From Prevotella sp. UBA2755 (lineage in GTDB: Bacteria; Bacteroidota; Bacteroidia; Bacteroidales; Bacteroidaceae), in the NCBI GenBank assembly GCA_002353225.1, contig DEJF01000027.1, positions 56,740 through 90,687 on the forward strand: DNA of 33,948 bases, in the 5' to 3' direction. The first letter of the stretch is position 1, and every line of letters begins with the position of its first letter. The notes under the pieces were generated by a model. That model searched no databases. It worked only from the letters and a program-made list of their open reading frames with translations, and was not told the DNA's origin. Shown piece by piece: positions 1 through 8,478 of the stretch. The translations under genes and the position numbers were made by a program.

Positions 1-617
1 TTCTTCATCTCACCACCATACCATGTGTTGATGATGCACTGCTCACGAGTAGTAGTGTTGAAGGCTACGCAAGTCTCTGAGTTCAGACCCAGTTCCTTGT
101 AGTTCTCTACCTTTGCCTTAGAAGCATTGTAGATGACGAAGTTGGGCTCAAACTTCTCCAACTCCTCAGCGGTAGGCTGGATGAACATGTTCTTCACAAA
201 GTGAGCCTGCCAAGCAACCTCGACGATGAAACGAACGGCAAGACGAGTAGCCTCGTTAGCACCACAGAAAGCATCAACAACATAAAGTTCCTTGTTGCAG
301 AGTTCCTTGATAGCAATCTCTTTAACCTTTGCCCATACCTCCTCGCTCATGGGGTGGTTGTCGTTCTTGTACTCCTCAGTAGTCCACCAAACTTTATCAT
401 GGCTTTGAGAGTCGTCAACAATATACTTGTCCTTAGGAGAACGACCAGTATAGATACCAGTCATTACGTTAACTGCATTGAGTTCTGTGTTCTGACCCTT
501 GTCATAACCAGTCAGACCAGCCTTTGTCTCCTCCTCAAAGAGGTACTCGTAAGATGGATTGTGAGCAATCACGGTAGAACCTGTGATTCCATACTTTGTC
601 AAATCTAACTTTGCCAT
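1..617 (-). CDS. pckA: phosphoenolpyruvate carboxykinase (ATP), N-terminal part
   Basis: The reverse strand reads open from an ATG at 617 to the window edge, 205 codons, so only the N-terminal part is present. The product starts MAKLDLTKYGITGST and carries TGIYTGRSPKDKYIV, the signature of the N-terminal domain of ATP-dependent PEP carboxykinase; DAFCGANEATRLAVRF also fits. The enzyme interconverts oxaloacetate and PEP with ATP in the cytosol; in succinate-producing Bacteroidota it often fixes CO2 from PEP. The catalytic P-loop region lies outside the window. A TAnnTTTG box is 52 nt upstream and a heptanucleotide tract lies where the -33 box should be. The family call is firm; physiological direction is inference. 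Confidence 0.95.
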   Translation of the reverse strand, partial: MAKLDLTKYGITGSTVIAHNPSYEYLFEEETKAGLTGYDKGQNTELNAVNVMTGIYTGRSPKDKYIVDDSQSHDKVWWTTEEYKNDNHPMSEEVWAKVKEIAIKELCNKELYVVDAFCGANEATRLAVRFIVEVAWQAHFVKNMFIQPTAEELEKFEPNFVIYNASKAKVENYKELGLNSETCVAFNTTTREQCIINTWYGGEMK

Positions 618-669
618 AATTTTATTATTTAATTGAATTATACTATTACCTATTTTCATTAACCGACCG

Positions 670-677
670 CAAAGTTA
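670..677 (-). promoter_or_regulatory. putative pckA -7 promoter box
   Basis: On the minus strand this reads TAACTTTG, matching the Bacteroidota -7 consensus TAnnTTTG. No TTTG is present about 20 nt further upstream; a heptanucleotide repeat tract occupies that place. The predicted leader is roughly 48 nt. Confidence 0.5.
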
Positions 678-681
678 CGAA

Positions 682-716
682 GAAATTGGGAATTAAGAAT
701 TAGGAATTAAGATTTA
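682..716. repeat. heptanucleotide tract upstream of pckA
   Basis: Five successive 7-nt units, of which GGAATTA occurs twice with AGAATTA between them, end in AGATTTA. The tract spans the expected -33 region of the pckA promoter. The units are imperfect, so the tract may be an old expansion. Confidence 0.7.
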
Positions 717-791
717 TTTGCTTTAGTAAGTTTGTTTTTTGGTTAAAGTATTCAAAAAAGGACTATACCTTTCTATTTTTGTCACTTTGAC

Positions 792-823
792 TTTGCAAAA
801 ATCAAAAGGAGTTTGTACCTTTG
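792..823 (+). promoter_or_regulatory. upp promoter (Bacteroidota type)
   Basis: TTTG at 792-795 and TACCTTTG at 816-823 are separated by exactly 20 nt, matching the Bacteroidota primary-sigma consensus. Transcription would start near 828, about 25 nt before the upp ATG, which argues against an upstream start for upp. Confidence 0.8.
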
Positions 824-852
824 CACCCAATTACAAATACCTAAAACAACAA

Positions 853-1542
853 ATGAAAGTAATTAATTTTGCAGAACAGAACAGTATCATCAACCATTAT
901 ATGGCTGAGTTACGTGACAAGAACTATCAGAAGAACCGTCTGACCTTTCGTCACAATGTGGAGCGTATCGGAGAAATAATGGCGTATGAGATTTCCAAAA
1001 CATTGGAGTATAAGCCCAAAACGATTAAAACTCCTTTGGGAACAGTTGACATCCCCCTCAGCAAGCAAGAAGATATGGTTATAGCCACAGTCCTTCGTGC
1101 CGGTCTTCCATTCCATCAGGGTTTCCTGAATGTTTTTGATGAAGCAGATAATGCTTTCGTCTCCGCTTTCCGTATGTATCTTAACCGTGAGCATACTGAG
1201 GTTGGTATCCATGCTGAGTATATAGCCACCCCAAGTATGAAAGGCAGGACGCTGATTATTGCCGACCCGATGCTTGCAACAGGAGGCAGTATGGCCGCTG
1301 CTATAGGAGCCCTTCTCGAAGCCGGTAAGCCTAAGGCTATCCATGTTTGCTGCGTGATTGCCGCCCCAGAGGGTATTGAGGTAGTGAAAGAGGCATTGCC
1401 TGACGATGCCACTATTTGGTGTGCCGCTATCGATGAAGGCATGAATGAGCAAAAATATATCGTTCCAGGCTTTGGCGACTGTGGTGATCTCTGCTTTGGG
1501 GAGAAACTACAATCGTTCCGTAAGATTGCGGACAAGAAATAA
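853..1542 (+). CDS. upp: uracil phosphoribosyltransferase
   Basis: A 229-residue enzyme that makes UMP from uracil and PRPP in pyrimidine salvage, in the cytosol. The PRPP-binding loop DPMLATGGS is at residues 138-146 and the uracil-binding C-terminal segment YIVPGFGDCGDLCFG at 202-216; both are diagnostic. Length is close to typical bacterial Upp (about 210). The open frame extends back to 739, but the promoter at 792-823 and the start MKVINFAEQ support the ATG at 853. A hairpin follows the stop by about 20 nt, so the gene is probably transcribed alone. It is convergent with korB. Confidence 0.95.
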   Translation: MKVINFAEQNSIINHYMAELRDKNYQKNRLTFRHNVERIGEIMAYEISKTLEYKPKTIKTPLGTVDIPLSKQEDMVIATVLRAGLPFHQGFLNVFDEADNAFVSAFRMYLNREHTEVGIHAEYIATPSMKGRTLIIADPMLATGGSMAAAIGALLEAGKPKAIHVCCVIAAPEGIEVVKEALPDDATIWCAAIDEGMNEQKYIVPGFGDCGDLCFGEKLQSFRKIADKK

Positions 1543-1562
1543 AAATAATCAGAAATAACAAG

Positions 1563-1587
1563 AAAGGCATCCGATTTGGATGCCTTT
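1563..1587. terminator. bidirectional hairpin terminator between upp and korB
   Basis: A perfect 10-bp stem AAAGGCATCC / GGATGCCTTT closes a 5-nt loop, with a T-rich run after it on the plus strand and A/T-rich flank on the other side. It lies 20 nt after the upp stop and 13 nt from the korB stop on the opposite strand, so it can serve both. Confidence 0.85.
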
Positions 1588-1599
1588 TCTCTTGTTCTT

Positions 1600-2604
1600 T
1601 TATTTCACTTCCCAAATATCATTGGTCTCCAACAACTCTGAGAAATTATGGTATTTCTTCTGTGCACTTACCTCCTGAATCTGGGCATGCACAGCCTCAT
1701 CATAGGTAGGAGCATCTACGTCACGAATAACACCTAAAGCAATAGGGAAACCATCACCATTACCCATCAGAGCGAGTTTCAACTGCAAGGTATTGTCCTC
1801 ACAATGAGCATCATGGACAAGAACGTCATCCAATGTATAGCCATCCTTTCCTATCTCAACAACCTTCAGACCGAAGCCTTGCTGAACCAGTCCAAACTCA
1901 TTATTCTCGCCAAACACGAGTTTCTCACCATGACGTACATAAATGGCATTCTTTTTACGACCTTCCTTATTATAGACACTCTCATGTGTACCATCGTTGA
2001 AGATGACACAGTTTTGCAGAATCTCGCAGACAGCGGCTCCTTTGTGCTCATAGGCTGCTTTCAGGATCTCTACAGTTCCTGCCGCATCCGTTGCGACGGC
2101 ACGGGCGAAGAAATGTCCACGGGCACCAAAACACAACTCTGCAGGACGGAAAGGATCCTCTACTGTTCCATAGGGACTCGACTTAGAGACGAAGCCACGA
2201 GGACTGGTAGGAGAATATTGTCCTTTCGTCAAACCATAGATACGGTTGTTGAGCAGGATCATATTCAGGTTGATGTTACGACGGTTAGCATGAATGAAAT
2301 GATTACCACCGATAGCCAGTCCGTCACCATCACCACTCACCTGCCATACAGTCAGGTTAGGATTAGCCACCTTGGCACCTGTGGCAATAGCGGCAGCACG
2401 TCCATGAATGGTATTCATACCATAAGTTGCCATATAATGAGGCAGACGACTGGAGCAGCCGATACCTGAGATAACGGCTGTATCATGAGGAGCAACGCCT
2501 ATCTCTGCCAATGCTTTATGCAGTGATGCCAGAAAGAAGTGGTCACCGCATCCCGGACACCATCGTGGTTGTCCTTTTTTATAATCTTGTGCTGTATATG
2601 CCAT
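1600..2604 (-). CDS. korB: 2-oxoacid:ferredoxin oxidoreductase, beta subunit
   Basis: A 334-residue thiamine-diphosphate subunit of a 2-oxoacid:ferredoxin oxidoreductase, probably acting on 2-oxoglutarate. The TPP/Mg motif GDGDGLAIGGNH is at residues 91-102, followed by NNRIYGLTKGQ (119-129). Cysteines 16 and 19 (CPGCG), 50 and 199 are placed like the [4Fe-4S] ligands of family members. It follows korA with a 4-nt gap, so the two are almost certainly one operon and one complex that oxidatively decarboxylates the oxoacid to acyl-CoA, or runs in reverse with reduced ferredoxin. Substrate assignment rests on family similarity and is less certain than the enzyme class. Confidence 0.93.
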   Translation of the reverse strand: MAYTAQDYKKGQPRWCPGCGDHFFLASLHKALAEIGVAPHDTAVISGIGCSSRLPHYMATYGMNTIHGRAAAIATGAKVANPNLTVWQVSGDGDGLAIGGNHFIHANRRNINLNMILLNNRIYGLTKGQYSPTSPRGFVSKSSPYGTVEDPFRPAELCFGARGHFFARAVATDAAGTVEILKAAYEHKGAAVCEILQNCVIFNDGTHESVYNKEGRKKNAIYVRHGEKLVFGENNEFGLVQQGFGLKVVEIGKDGYTLDDVLVHDAHCEDNTLQLKLALMGNGDGFPIALGVIRDVDAPTYDEAVHAQIQEVSAQKKYHNFSELLETNDIWEVK

Positions 2605-2608
2605 AGTT

Positions 2609-4453
2609 TTACTTCTTTAAAATATCCTCAAATGCGTTGACTAACTCTTCCACAACGAAAGGCTGACCTTTTACCTGATTAAACTGTGCAGGTGTGAAGT
2701 TGTCGACCTTCATTCGCAAATAGGCAGCAAGTTGACCCATATTCTGCTCAGCGACAACAACCTTCTGGTATTTAGAAAGGACCTCTGCCGTGTTCTTTGG
2801 CAGCGGATTCAGATACTTGAAGTGAGTCTGAGCGACCTTATAACCTTTCTGACGAAGTTCTTCCATCGCTGAGTGCAGATGACCATAAGTAGAGCCAAAA
2901 CCTACTACGAGCAAATCAGCATCCTTCACATCACCCTCTACCTCCAAGTCTGGTACCTGGATATTGGCAATTTTCTGCTGACGCAGACGAGTCATCAAGT
3001 CATGGTTCTCTGGATTGGTAGAGATAGCCCCTGTCTCTGAGTCTTTCTCCAGTCCTCCGAGAATATGGGTGAAGCCCTCACGACCTGGCACTGCCCAGTA
3101 ACGGGTACCATTCTCGGCACGCATATAAGGTGTCCATTTCCCCTTCAGTTCTTCGGGCACATAGGGAGGATTGATGCCATCGAGTTTAGTCATCTCCGGC
3201 AACTTGAAGGCTCCAGAGCCATTAGCGATATAAGCATCCGTCAACAACACGACAGGAGTCATGTGCTCCAAGGCGATCTTACAAGCCTGATATGCGGCAT
3301 CGAAACAGTCGGCAGGACTGGTAGCGGCAAGTACGGGCATCGGACTCTCACCATTACGTCCGAAAAGAACCTGCAAGAGGTCTGTCTGTTCTGACTTCGT
3401 AGGAAGTCCCGTAGCAGGACCGCCACGTTGTACGTCAAGAACAACAAGTGGCAACTCCATAATTACGGCAAGGTTCATTGCCTCTGATTTCAGGCAGATA
3501 CCAGGACCAGAGGTAGAGGTCACTCCTAAGGCTCCTGCGAAAGAGGCTCCTAAGGCGGAGGCACAACCACTGATCTCATCCTCACACTGAACTGTCGTCA
3601 CACCCAGAGACTTATGCTTCGATAACTCATGAAGCACGTCGGTAGCAGGAGTGATGGGGTAAGAGCCTAAGTAGAGTTTCAGACCGGCTTTCTCGGCAGC
3701 AGCGATAAAACCGTATGCCGTTGCCTTATTACCTGTGATATCCATATAGCGTCCAGGCTCCTTCTCCTTGGTCTCGATACGATAGACGTTCATCGCTGAG
3801 GAGTGGGTGTTATGTCCATAATCATAACCCGCCTGTACCACCTTGATATTATTCTCCGCAATAGCGGGTTTCTTGGCAAATTTCTCTCTAAGGAAGTTTG
3901 CCACCAGTGAGAGGTCACGGTCAAAGAGCCAGCAGACCAGTCCGAGGGCAAACATATTACGGCACTTTAATATTGCCTTGTTCTCCATTCCGGTATCAGC
4001 AAGACAATCCTTCACCATTGTGGTCAAAGGACACTGGATAACGCGGTCGGGATCAACACCCATCTCACCCAGATAATCCTCCGTCTTAAACTGTGCCTTC
4101 TCCAAGTCCTTGGGACCGAAAGAGTCGGTGTCAATAATAATTGTAGCCTGTGGCTTCGCATATTTCAACTGTGTTTTCAAAGCAGCAGCATTCATCGCTA
4201 CCAGCACATCACACTTGTCACCTGGTGTAAAAACCTTACCTGCACCAATATGCACCTGGAAACCACTAACACCAGTCAGAGAACCTTGCGGAGCACGGAT
4301 ATCGGCAGGATAGTCGGGAAACGTGGAAATACCATTACCCACGGTGGCACTCACCGTTGAGAAGATGTTACCTGCGAGTTGCATACCATCGCCGGAGTCA
4401 CCTGAGAAGCGTACGACCACTTGGTCAAGTTCTTTTACTTCTAATTCAGCCAT
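2609..4453 (-). CDS. korA: 2-oxoacid:ferredoxin oxidoreductase, fused gamma-alpha subunit
   Basis: A 614-residue subunit in which a gamma domain (residues about 10-190, with VVRFSGDSGDGMQLAGNIF) is fused to the alpha pyrimidine-binding domain (about 245-430, with GSYPITPATDVL, VQCEDEISG and QRGGPATGLPTKSEQTDLL) and a C-terminal transketolase-like domain ending near 600. This gamma-alpha fusion is the usual form of KorA in Bacteroidota. It pairs with KorB, whose gene starts 4 nt after this stop. No separate ferredoxin-like delta subunit is encoded next to it. A well-matched promoter lies at 4495-4526. Confidence 0.93.
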   Translation of the reverse strand: MAELEVKELDQVVVRFSGDSGDGMQLAGNIFSTVSATVGNGISTFPDYPADIRAPQGSLTGVSGFQVHIGAGKVFTPGDKCDVLVAMNAAALKTQLKYAKPQATIIIDTDSFGPKDLEKAQFKTEDYLGEMGVDPDRVIQCPLTTMVKDCLADTGMENKAILKCRNMFALGLVCWLFDRDLSLVANFLREKFAKKPAIAENNIKVVQAGYDYGHNTHSSAMNVYRIETKEKEPGRYMDITGNKATAYGFIAAAEKAGLKLYLGSYPITPATDVLHELSKHKSLGVTTVQCEDEISGCASALGASFAGALGVTSTSGPGICLKSEAMNLAVIMELPLVVLDVQRGGPATGLPTKSEQTDLLQVLFGRNGESPMPVLAATSPADCFDAAYQACKIALEHMTPVVLLTDAYIANGSGAFKLPEMTKLDGINPPYVPEELKGKWTPYMRAENGTRYWAVPGREGFTHILGGLEKDSETGAISTNPENHDLMTRLRQQKIANIQVPDLEVEGDVKDADLLVVGFGSTYGHLHSAMEELRQKGYKVAQTHFKYLNPLPKNTAEVLSKYQKVVVAEQNMGQLAAYLRMKVDNFTPAQFNQVKGQPFVVEELVNAFEDILKK

Positions 4454-4494
4454 AATATATATAATATGTGTCTATTCTTTTCCGTAAGTGACTG

Positions 4495-4526
4495 CAAAGG
4501 TCGTAAATATTCATTAAACAACCAAA
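4495..4526 (-). promoter_or_regulatory. korAB promoter
   Basis: On the minus strand TTTG (4523-4526) is followed after exactly 20 nt by GACCTTTG (4495-4502), one base off the TAnnTTTG consensus. The predicted leader is about 37 nt. The -33 box lies 16 nt beyond the terminator of the upstream lipoprotein run. Confidence 0.7.
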
Positions 4527-4541
4527 CAATTTGCAATAAAA

Positions 4542-4578
4542 ATGCAGTTCCTGTCTAAAAACCTCACAGGAACTGCAT
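4542..4578 (-). terminator. rho-independent terminator of the exported-protein run
   Basis: A perfect 13-bp stem (arms 4542-4554 and 4566-4578, ATGCAGTTCCTGT and its complement) closes an 11-nt loop; on the minus strand it is followed by a T-rich run. It lies 22 nt after the stop of the last gene in the run and insulates it from korA. Confidence 0.85.
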
Positions 4579-4600
4579 GAATATACGTTTTATCGTATAA

Positions 4601-5404
4601 CTATTTCTTGGTGATTGACTGGATGAAAGTCCAGACATCCACATGTGATTTCACCTTCACCAGTGACTGATGGGTGACGATATACTCCGACACACCATGG
4701 TAATCTGCTCCCTCGTGCCAGTCATAGGTATAGCCCATCTGCGTCCAAGGCAGTGGCGTGTCATCCTCATAGGCTGATGCCACACTATAGCGGTACCACT
4801 CACGGAAGTTGGTCTCTCCGATCTTGTATTTCTCGTCAGCATAGGCAGGGAACTCCAACTGTGCGGATGTCGTAGTGATATCAGGATTGGGAGAAGGACG
4901 GAACATATACGTTGGATCGGCATAGAACATGACCATGATGTTGTAGTCACAGTCGGGACTGAGACCATACATCTGCAGCATTCTCATATGGGCAGCCACA
5001 CTGTCAAGTCCTTCGAAAGCGGCGCTTCGCTTAGCCCAGTCGGCAGGCAGTGACACCCAGGTACCCATCTCACGGTCGATACGGTAGAGACTGTCGCCAC
5101 TGAAGAAACGCTCCAAACGGCTGGAGTCGACCAAAGTCATCACCAGCACCATGTCGTGTCCGTCAATATTCACCCATTCCTCACCTGGGTAGCCTTTCTT
5201 AATCGGCATCAACTGGTCGTAAATCTTCGTGGAGTCCAGTTGTTTTGCCACCTCTATGGCTGCTCCGAGTTGAGCCCACAGGGCAGAGTCGTCAGCATAC
5301 CAAGCCTCATCTGTTGTCTGTACACTATTAGCCTGCTTGCACCCTGTCAGCGCAATGACGAGCACAGTACAAAAGCATAATGCAGATAATGTGATTTTTC
5401 TCAT
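4601..5404 (-). CDS. hypothetical lipoprotein (267 aa)
   Basis: The N-terminus is a lipoprotein signal peptide: positively charged start, hydrophobic core, and lipobox LTGC with the lipidated cysteine at residue 22. The mature part is acidic and aromatic-rich, with no domain I recognise; a segment near residues 120-135 (LDSVAAHMRMLQMYGLSP) looks helical. It is the last gene of the minus-strand run, 2 nt after the preceding stop and just before a strong terminator, so it is co-transcribed with the gene at 5407-6345. Location is probably the periplasmic face of a membrane. Function unknown. Confidence 0.75.
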   Translation of the reverse strand: MRKITLSALCFCTVLVIALTGCKQANSVQTTDEAWYADDSALWAQLGAAIEVAKQLDSTKIYDQLMPIKKGYPGEEWVNIDGHDMVLVMTLVDSSRLERFFSGDSLYRIDREMGTWVSLPADWAKRSAAFEGLDSVAAHMRMLQMYGLSPDCDYNIMVMFYADPTYMFRPSPNPDITTTSAQLEFPAYADEKYKIGETNFREWYRYSVASAYEDDTPLPWTQMGYTYDWHEGADYHGVSEYIVTHQSLVKVKSHVDVWTFIQSITKK

Positions 5405-5406
5405 GT

Positions 5407-6345
5407 TTACAGTTCCTCTTTTTGGTTTTTCTTGCTACCTGTAAAGAAATTCTCGCCCTCAGTAATCAGCCAACCGTGGTTTTTTGTCTTGCGCAGGGTG
5501 AGCCATCCAATAGGACTGTCAGCACCAGAACTGAGGACATGCAGACGGGCATAGGTGACACCATCGAGGGTGTAAAGGGGCTCCGCATGCTGCTCTACTA
5601 CAGTCACCTTATAAGGAGTGGTCGGTGTATAGAGATTGGACGGGGAAGAACCTGCGAAGTAACTGCGAAGTCCATTGACAACGGGATAGCCATTGGTATC
5701 CTTGCCCACCAGATTGCTCTGTACAATGTTCTGCATATCGACATTGGAAACCAGTTCGACACCATTCATACCCACTGTTGCCGTATGGGTGCGCAGATAG
5801 TTGATCATCTCCCAGGCATCAGCACTGTTATCAGCCAAACGATTCAGGCAGCAGATAAACAATGCTGTCACAAAATACTGAGACTCAAAATACTTTCTGT
5901 TATCCACCTCCAAGGTCTTCAGTTCCTCGATATTACGAGGCAGAGCGTCGAAGGTAAAGGTCACCTGTTTCTTACCATTGGTAAATGTACCCTCCTCTGA
6001 ACTAACAGTAATCGTCTGTACGGGTTGAGTATAGGCAGAGATTTTCTTGATAGCCAGAGAACCATTTCTGACTAATGTGAATTTGGTTTTGTCATTAGGT
6101 GCATTTCCGATATAGTAGTCGGTATTCTCATCCACATTGCCTGACAGACTGGCATGTGTGAAAGGCAGAGAACCTTTGAAGTCAATGTAGTCGTAGGCAG
6201 GATTGAAGAATGTCTTGCCATCAGCAGCATAAGTTTTCACTTGCTCCAGGTTCTCAGAGAACTGGACACGGAAATAGGTCACACTTTGTGCTGAAACAGT
6301 AGCAGCGGCTATTGTTAAAGCCATGGTTACAAAAATCTTTTTCAT
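5407..6345 (-). CDS. hypothetical exported protein (312 aa)
   Basis: A Sec signal peptide (MKKIFVTMALTIAAATVSAQ) is followed by about 290 residues. The middle part (150-200) is helical with two adjacent cysteines (FICCLNRLADNS). The C-terminal part contains RLHVLSSGADSPIGWLTLRK and HGWLITEGENFF, which reminds me of the DUF6935 type of domain; I hold this loosely. Spacing of 2 nt to the downstream lipoprotein gene and 26 nt from the upstream repeat-protein gene shows an operon. Function unknown. Confidence 0.7.
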   Translation of the reverse strand: MKKIFVTMALTIAAATVSAQSVTYFRVQFSENLEQVKTYAADGKTFFNPAYDYIDFKGSLPFTHASLSGNVDENTDYYIGNAPNDKTKFTLVRNGSLAIKKISAYTQPVQTITVSSEEGTFTNGKKQVTFTFDALPRNIEELKTLEVDNRKYFESQYFVTALFICCLNRLADNSADAWEMINYLRTHTATVGMNGVELVSNVDMQNIVQSNLVGKDTNGYPVVNGLRSYFAGSSPSNLYTPTTPYKVTVVEQHAEPLYTLDGVTYARLHVLSSGADSPIGWLTLRKTKNHGWLITEGENFFTGSKKNQKEEL

Positions 6346-6371
6346 AGTCGTACTATTTTTTGTTGTTGTTT

Positions 6372-7736
6372 TTATTTCTTGAAGAATTTTAATGTCTTAT
6401 TACCTACTCTTACGATATAGACACCCGTTATCAGGTGACCTACCGCAATCGTAGTAGTTCCATTAGCCACAGGGGCGGAAGCCATCTTAGCACCACGCAT
6501 GTCATAAACAACGGCATTTGTGGCATCACCGCATCCTGAGAGTTTTAACTCGAAGTGTACAGGGGTCATCAGACGGAGTATAGGCTCCTTTTCCTCACCT
6601 GTCTCCACCTTAGGTTGCTGAATAGCCGTCTCCGTATCTCGGAAGAAGGTAACATAGGCAACATCCATCAGACTGCCTCCCTCTTGGAGAACGACCTCAA
6701 AACGTCCTTTGGCATCGACATTGGCGAGCATAGCGACATTACTCATCGGCTGACTATCTCCCTTGTCTGTCTGCAACCATAACGCACCAGTGGCAGATGA
6801 CGGTTGTTCCTGTCCCTCCTGATACGGCTTGAAATCTCCTGACTCGGCACTGAGACCACGTGCAAAACGTACCTGCTTGACATCTGTGGCTCCCTCGCCC
6901 TCACGAGTCACGACCTCAAAGAGTCCTGTCTGGTCAACATACGCCAAGAAAGCCACACGGCTCATGGCGATAGAGTCGTTCTTGTCGGTAATCAGACACC
7001 AAGGACCGCTGCCTAAGTCTGTTGAAGGCTGCTCTCCTGCCTTAATCTTCTGGAAACCACCAGCCGTCTTGGAGTCACCATGTGCAAAGCGCACATACTG
7101 TGCCCCTGTCACATTGGCACCATCGCTAACGACAATCTCAAAAGCATTATTGCCATCCACATTGGCGATCATCTGTACACGACTCATCGCAATAGTGTCG
7201 TTCCTGTCAGTTATCATACACCACGGATTATAACGGTTGGGGTCGGTGGTAGAACCACCTTCGGAGATAGGCTTGAAACCACCACTGGCATTGCTCAATC
7301 CTCGTCCGAAACGAACGGTATTAACACCCACCAGGTTGGCACCGTCCGTAGCCACCACCTCAAACTGGCGACTACCGTCAACACTGGCAAGCATTGCTAC
7401 ACGGCTCATGGCAATCGAATCGCCAACGTCGGTAATCATACACCATGGTCCTGTCTCCGTAATGACAGCGGGCTGGTCATCAGCAGGAGCCACATAATCA
7501 GACTCATGCATCTCAAAGGTGATACTCTTCACCCCCACGGCACCTTGTCCCTCACGAACCACCACCTCAAAGGCGGCCTGTCCGTCGACAGCGGCAAGCA
7601 TCGACACACGAGCCATCTCGATATACTGTCCTTGGTCTGTCTTCAGACACCATTGGGACGCAGACTGTGCGTGTACACCATCATAGGCATACAGACACAG
7701 CAAGATGGTTAAAATAAAAAGTTTTCTCATAGGCAT
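6372..7736 (-). CDS. secreted protein of five tandem ~70-residue repeats with a T9SS-like C-terminus
   Basis: After a signal peptide ending near residue 24, a motif repeats five times, starting at W29, W98, W172, W247 and W320 (spacing 69-75). Each unit reads roughly W-C-x-x-T-D, then a short acidic turn, I-A-M-S-R-V, L-A-x-V-D, F-E-V-V, D-G-A-x-x-x-G-V and V-R-F. Linkers rich in G, P, S and T join the units. Residues 405-454 (VVYDMRGAKMAS ... GVYIVRVGNKTLKFFKK) look like a type A sorting domain of the type IX secretion system, or a relic of one. An alternative start is M3 (7730). No enzymatic motif is visible; a surface or scaffold role is inference. Confidence 0.78.
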   Translation of the reverse strand: MPMRKLFILTILLCLYAYDGVHAQSASQWCLKTDQGQYIEMARVSMLAAVDGQAAFEVVVREGQGAVGVKSITFEMHESDYVAPADDQPAVITETGPWCMITDVGDSIAMSRVAMLASVDGSRQFEVVATDGANLVGVNTVRFGRGLSNASGGFKPISEGGSTTDPNRYNPWCMITDRNDTIAMSRVQMIANVDGNNAFEIVVSDGANVTGAQYVRFAHGDSKTAGGFQKIKAGEQPSTDLGSGPWCLITDKNDSIAMSRVAFLAYVDQTGLFEVVTREGEGATDVKQVRFARGLSAESGDFKPYQEGQEQPSSATGALWLQTDKGDSQPMSNVAMLANVDAKGRFEVVLQEGGSLMDVAYVTFFRDTETAIQQPKVETGEEKEPILRLMTPVHFELKLSGCGDATNAVVYDMRGAKMASAPVANGTTTIAVGHLITGVYIVRVGNKTLKFFKK

Positions 7737-7750
7737 CTATTCCTATTTAA

Positions 7751-8458
7751 TTAATCTACATCTGATTGGTCTACATCACCCATGACATCAGCAGGATGGA
7801 GCCCTGGCTCTACTGCCTCCTCACTCTTGATCAGTTCCATATTGGTCTGCTCGATGATGTTGAGTTTGATAGCGGCATTATCCGTTCCAGGCTTATACCA
7901 CGACTTCTTGCTGAAATAATCTCTCAAGTCCTTCGACTTGAAAGTATATCCATGGCGAGCCAATATCTCGTTACGCATCAGTCGCAACTGCTCTCTGGGA
8001 ATATTCATCAGGTAAGGGGTATTCAACAGGGTGTTGTTGATGACATTCTCCCACTTGGCATTGATGAGGTCAGCCTGCTGTGCGTCACAGTTCTTCTCAT
8101 TGTCTGGTGTCAGCACCATCGTCCACATAGCGTCACCATTGGGTTTGCGAACAGCAAGGAAATACATGCCATCCTTGCGGACATACTGCACACGCCAGTT
8201 CCATTCCGCACCACGGATGGGACATTCTTCTGCCTGCCGACTGGGAATAATCTTATACTCACCAGCCTTCCCCGCTACTTTCTCAAGGGTCATCTCATCA
8301 TACTGAGAGTTCGTCATATAGACATACTTATCCATCCTCACCTCTTGGACGGTATACAGACTTCTCCCGTCCCAGAACTTGTCTCCTTTCTTAATTGTCT
8401 GAGCCTGTACACCCAGTGTGGTTAGCAGGACTGTCAATAAGAGTAGTACTTTTCTCAT
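7751..8458 (-). CDS. exported YARHG-domain protein (235 aa)
   Basis: A signal peptide (MRKVLLLLTVLLTTLGVQAQ) is followed by a domain of about 110 residues that I cannot name and a C-terminal YARHG domain (about 144-212) with the hallmark NEILARHGYTFKSKDL and a following SWYKP. YARHG domains are extracellular and of unknown activity. The tail (213-235) is acidic. It shares the domain and the general plan with the gene at 9195-10169, so the two are probably diverged paralogues or partners. It lies 14 nt upstream of the repeat-protein gene and 20 nt downstream of a lipoprotein gene. Confidence 0.82.
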   Translation of the reverse strand: MRKVLLLLTVLLTTLGVQAQTIKKGDKFWDGRSLYTVQEVRMDKYVYMTNSQYDEMTLEKVAGKAGEYKIIPSRQAEECPIRGAEWNWRVQYVRKDGMYFLAVRKPNGDAMWTMVLTPDNEKNCDAQQADLINAKWENVINNTLLNTPYLMNIPREQLRLMRNEILARHGYTFKSKDLRDYFSKKSWYKPGTDNAAIKLNIIEQTNMELIKSEEAVEPGLHPADVMGDVDQSDVD

Positions 8459-8478
8459 ATCGTCTTGTTTTTTAAGTG

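Noticed and set aside
201..608. Plus-strand open frame of 135 codons
   Set aside because: It is antisense to pckA, whose reading frame on the other strand is clearly conserved.
910..1535. Minus-strand open frames over upp
   Set aside because: They lie opposite an unmistakable uracil phosphoribosyltransferase and show no domain of their own.
1804..2469. Plus-strand open frame of 221 codons
   Set aside because: It is antisense to korB, which has its full set of TPP and cysteine motifs.
4454..4494. AT-rich stretch upstream of korA as a riboswitch
   Set aside because: It is about 40 nt long, with no stem structure beyond simple TA repeats; it fits an ordinary leader.
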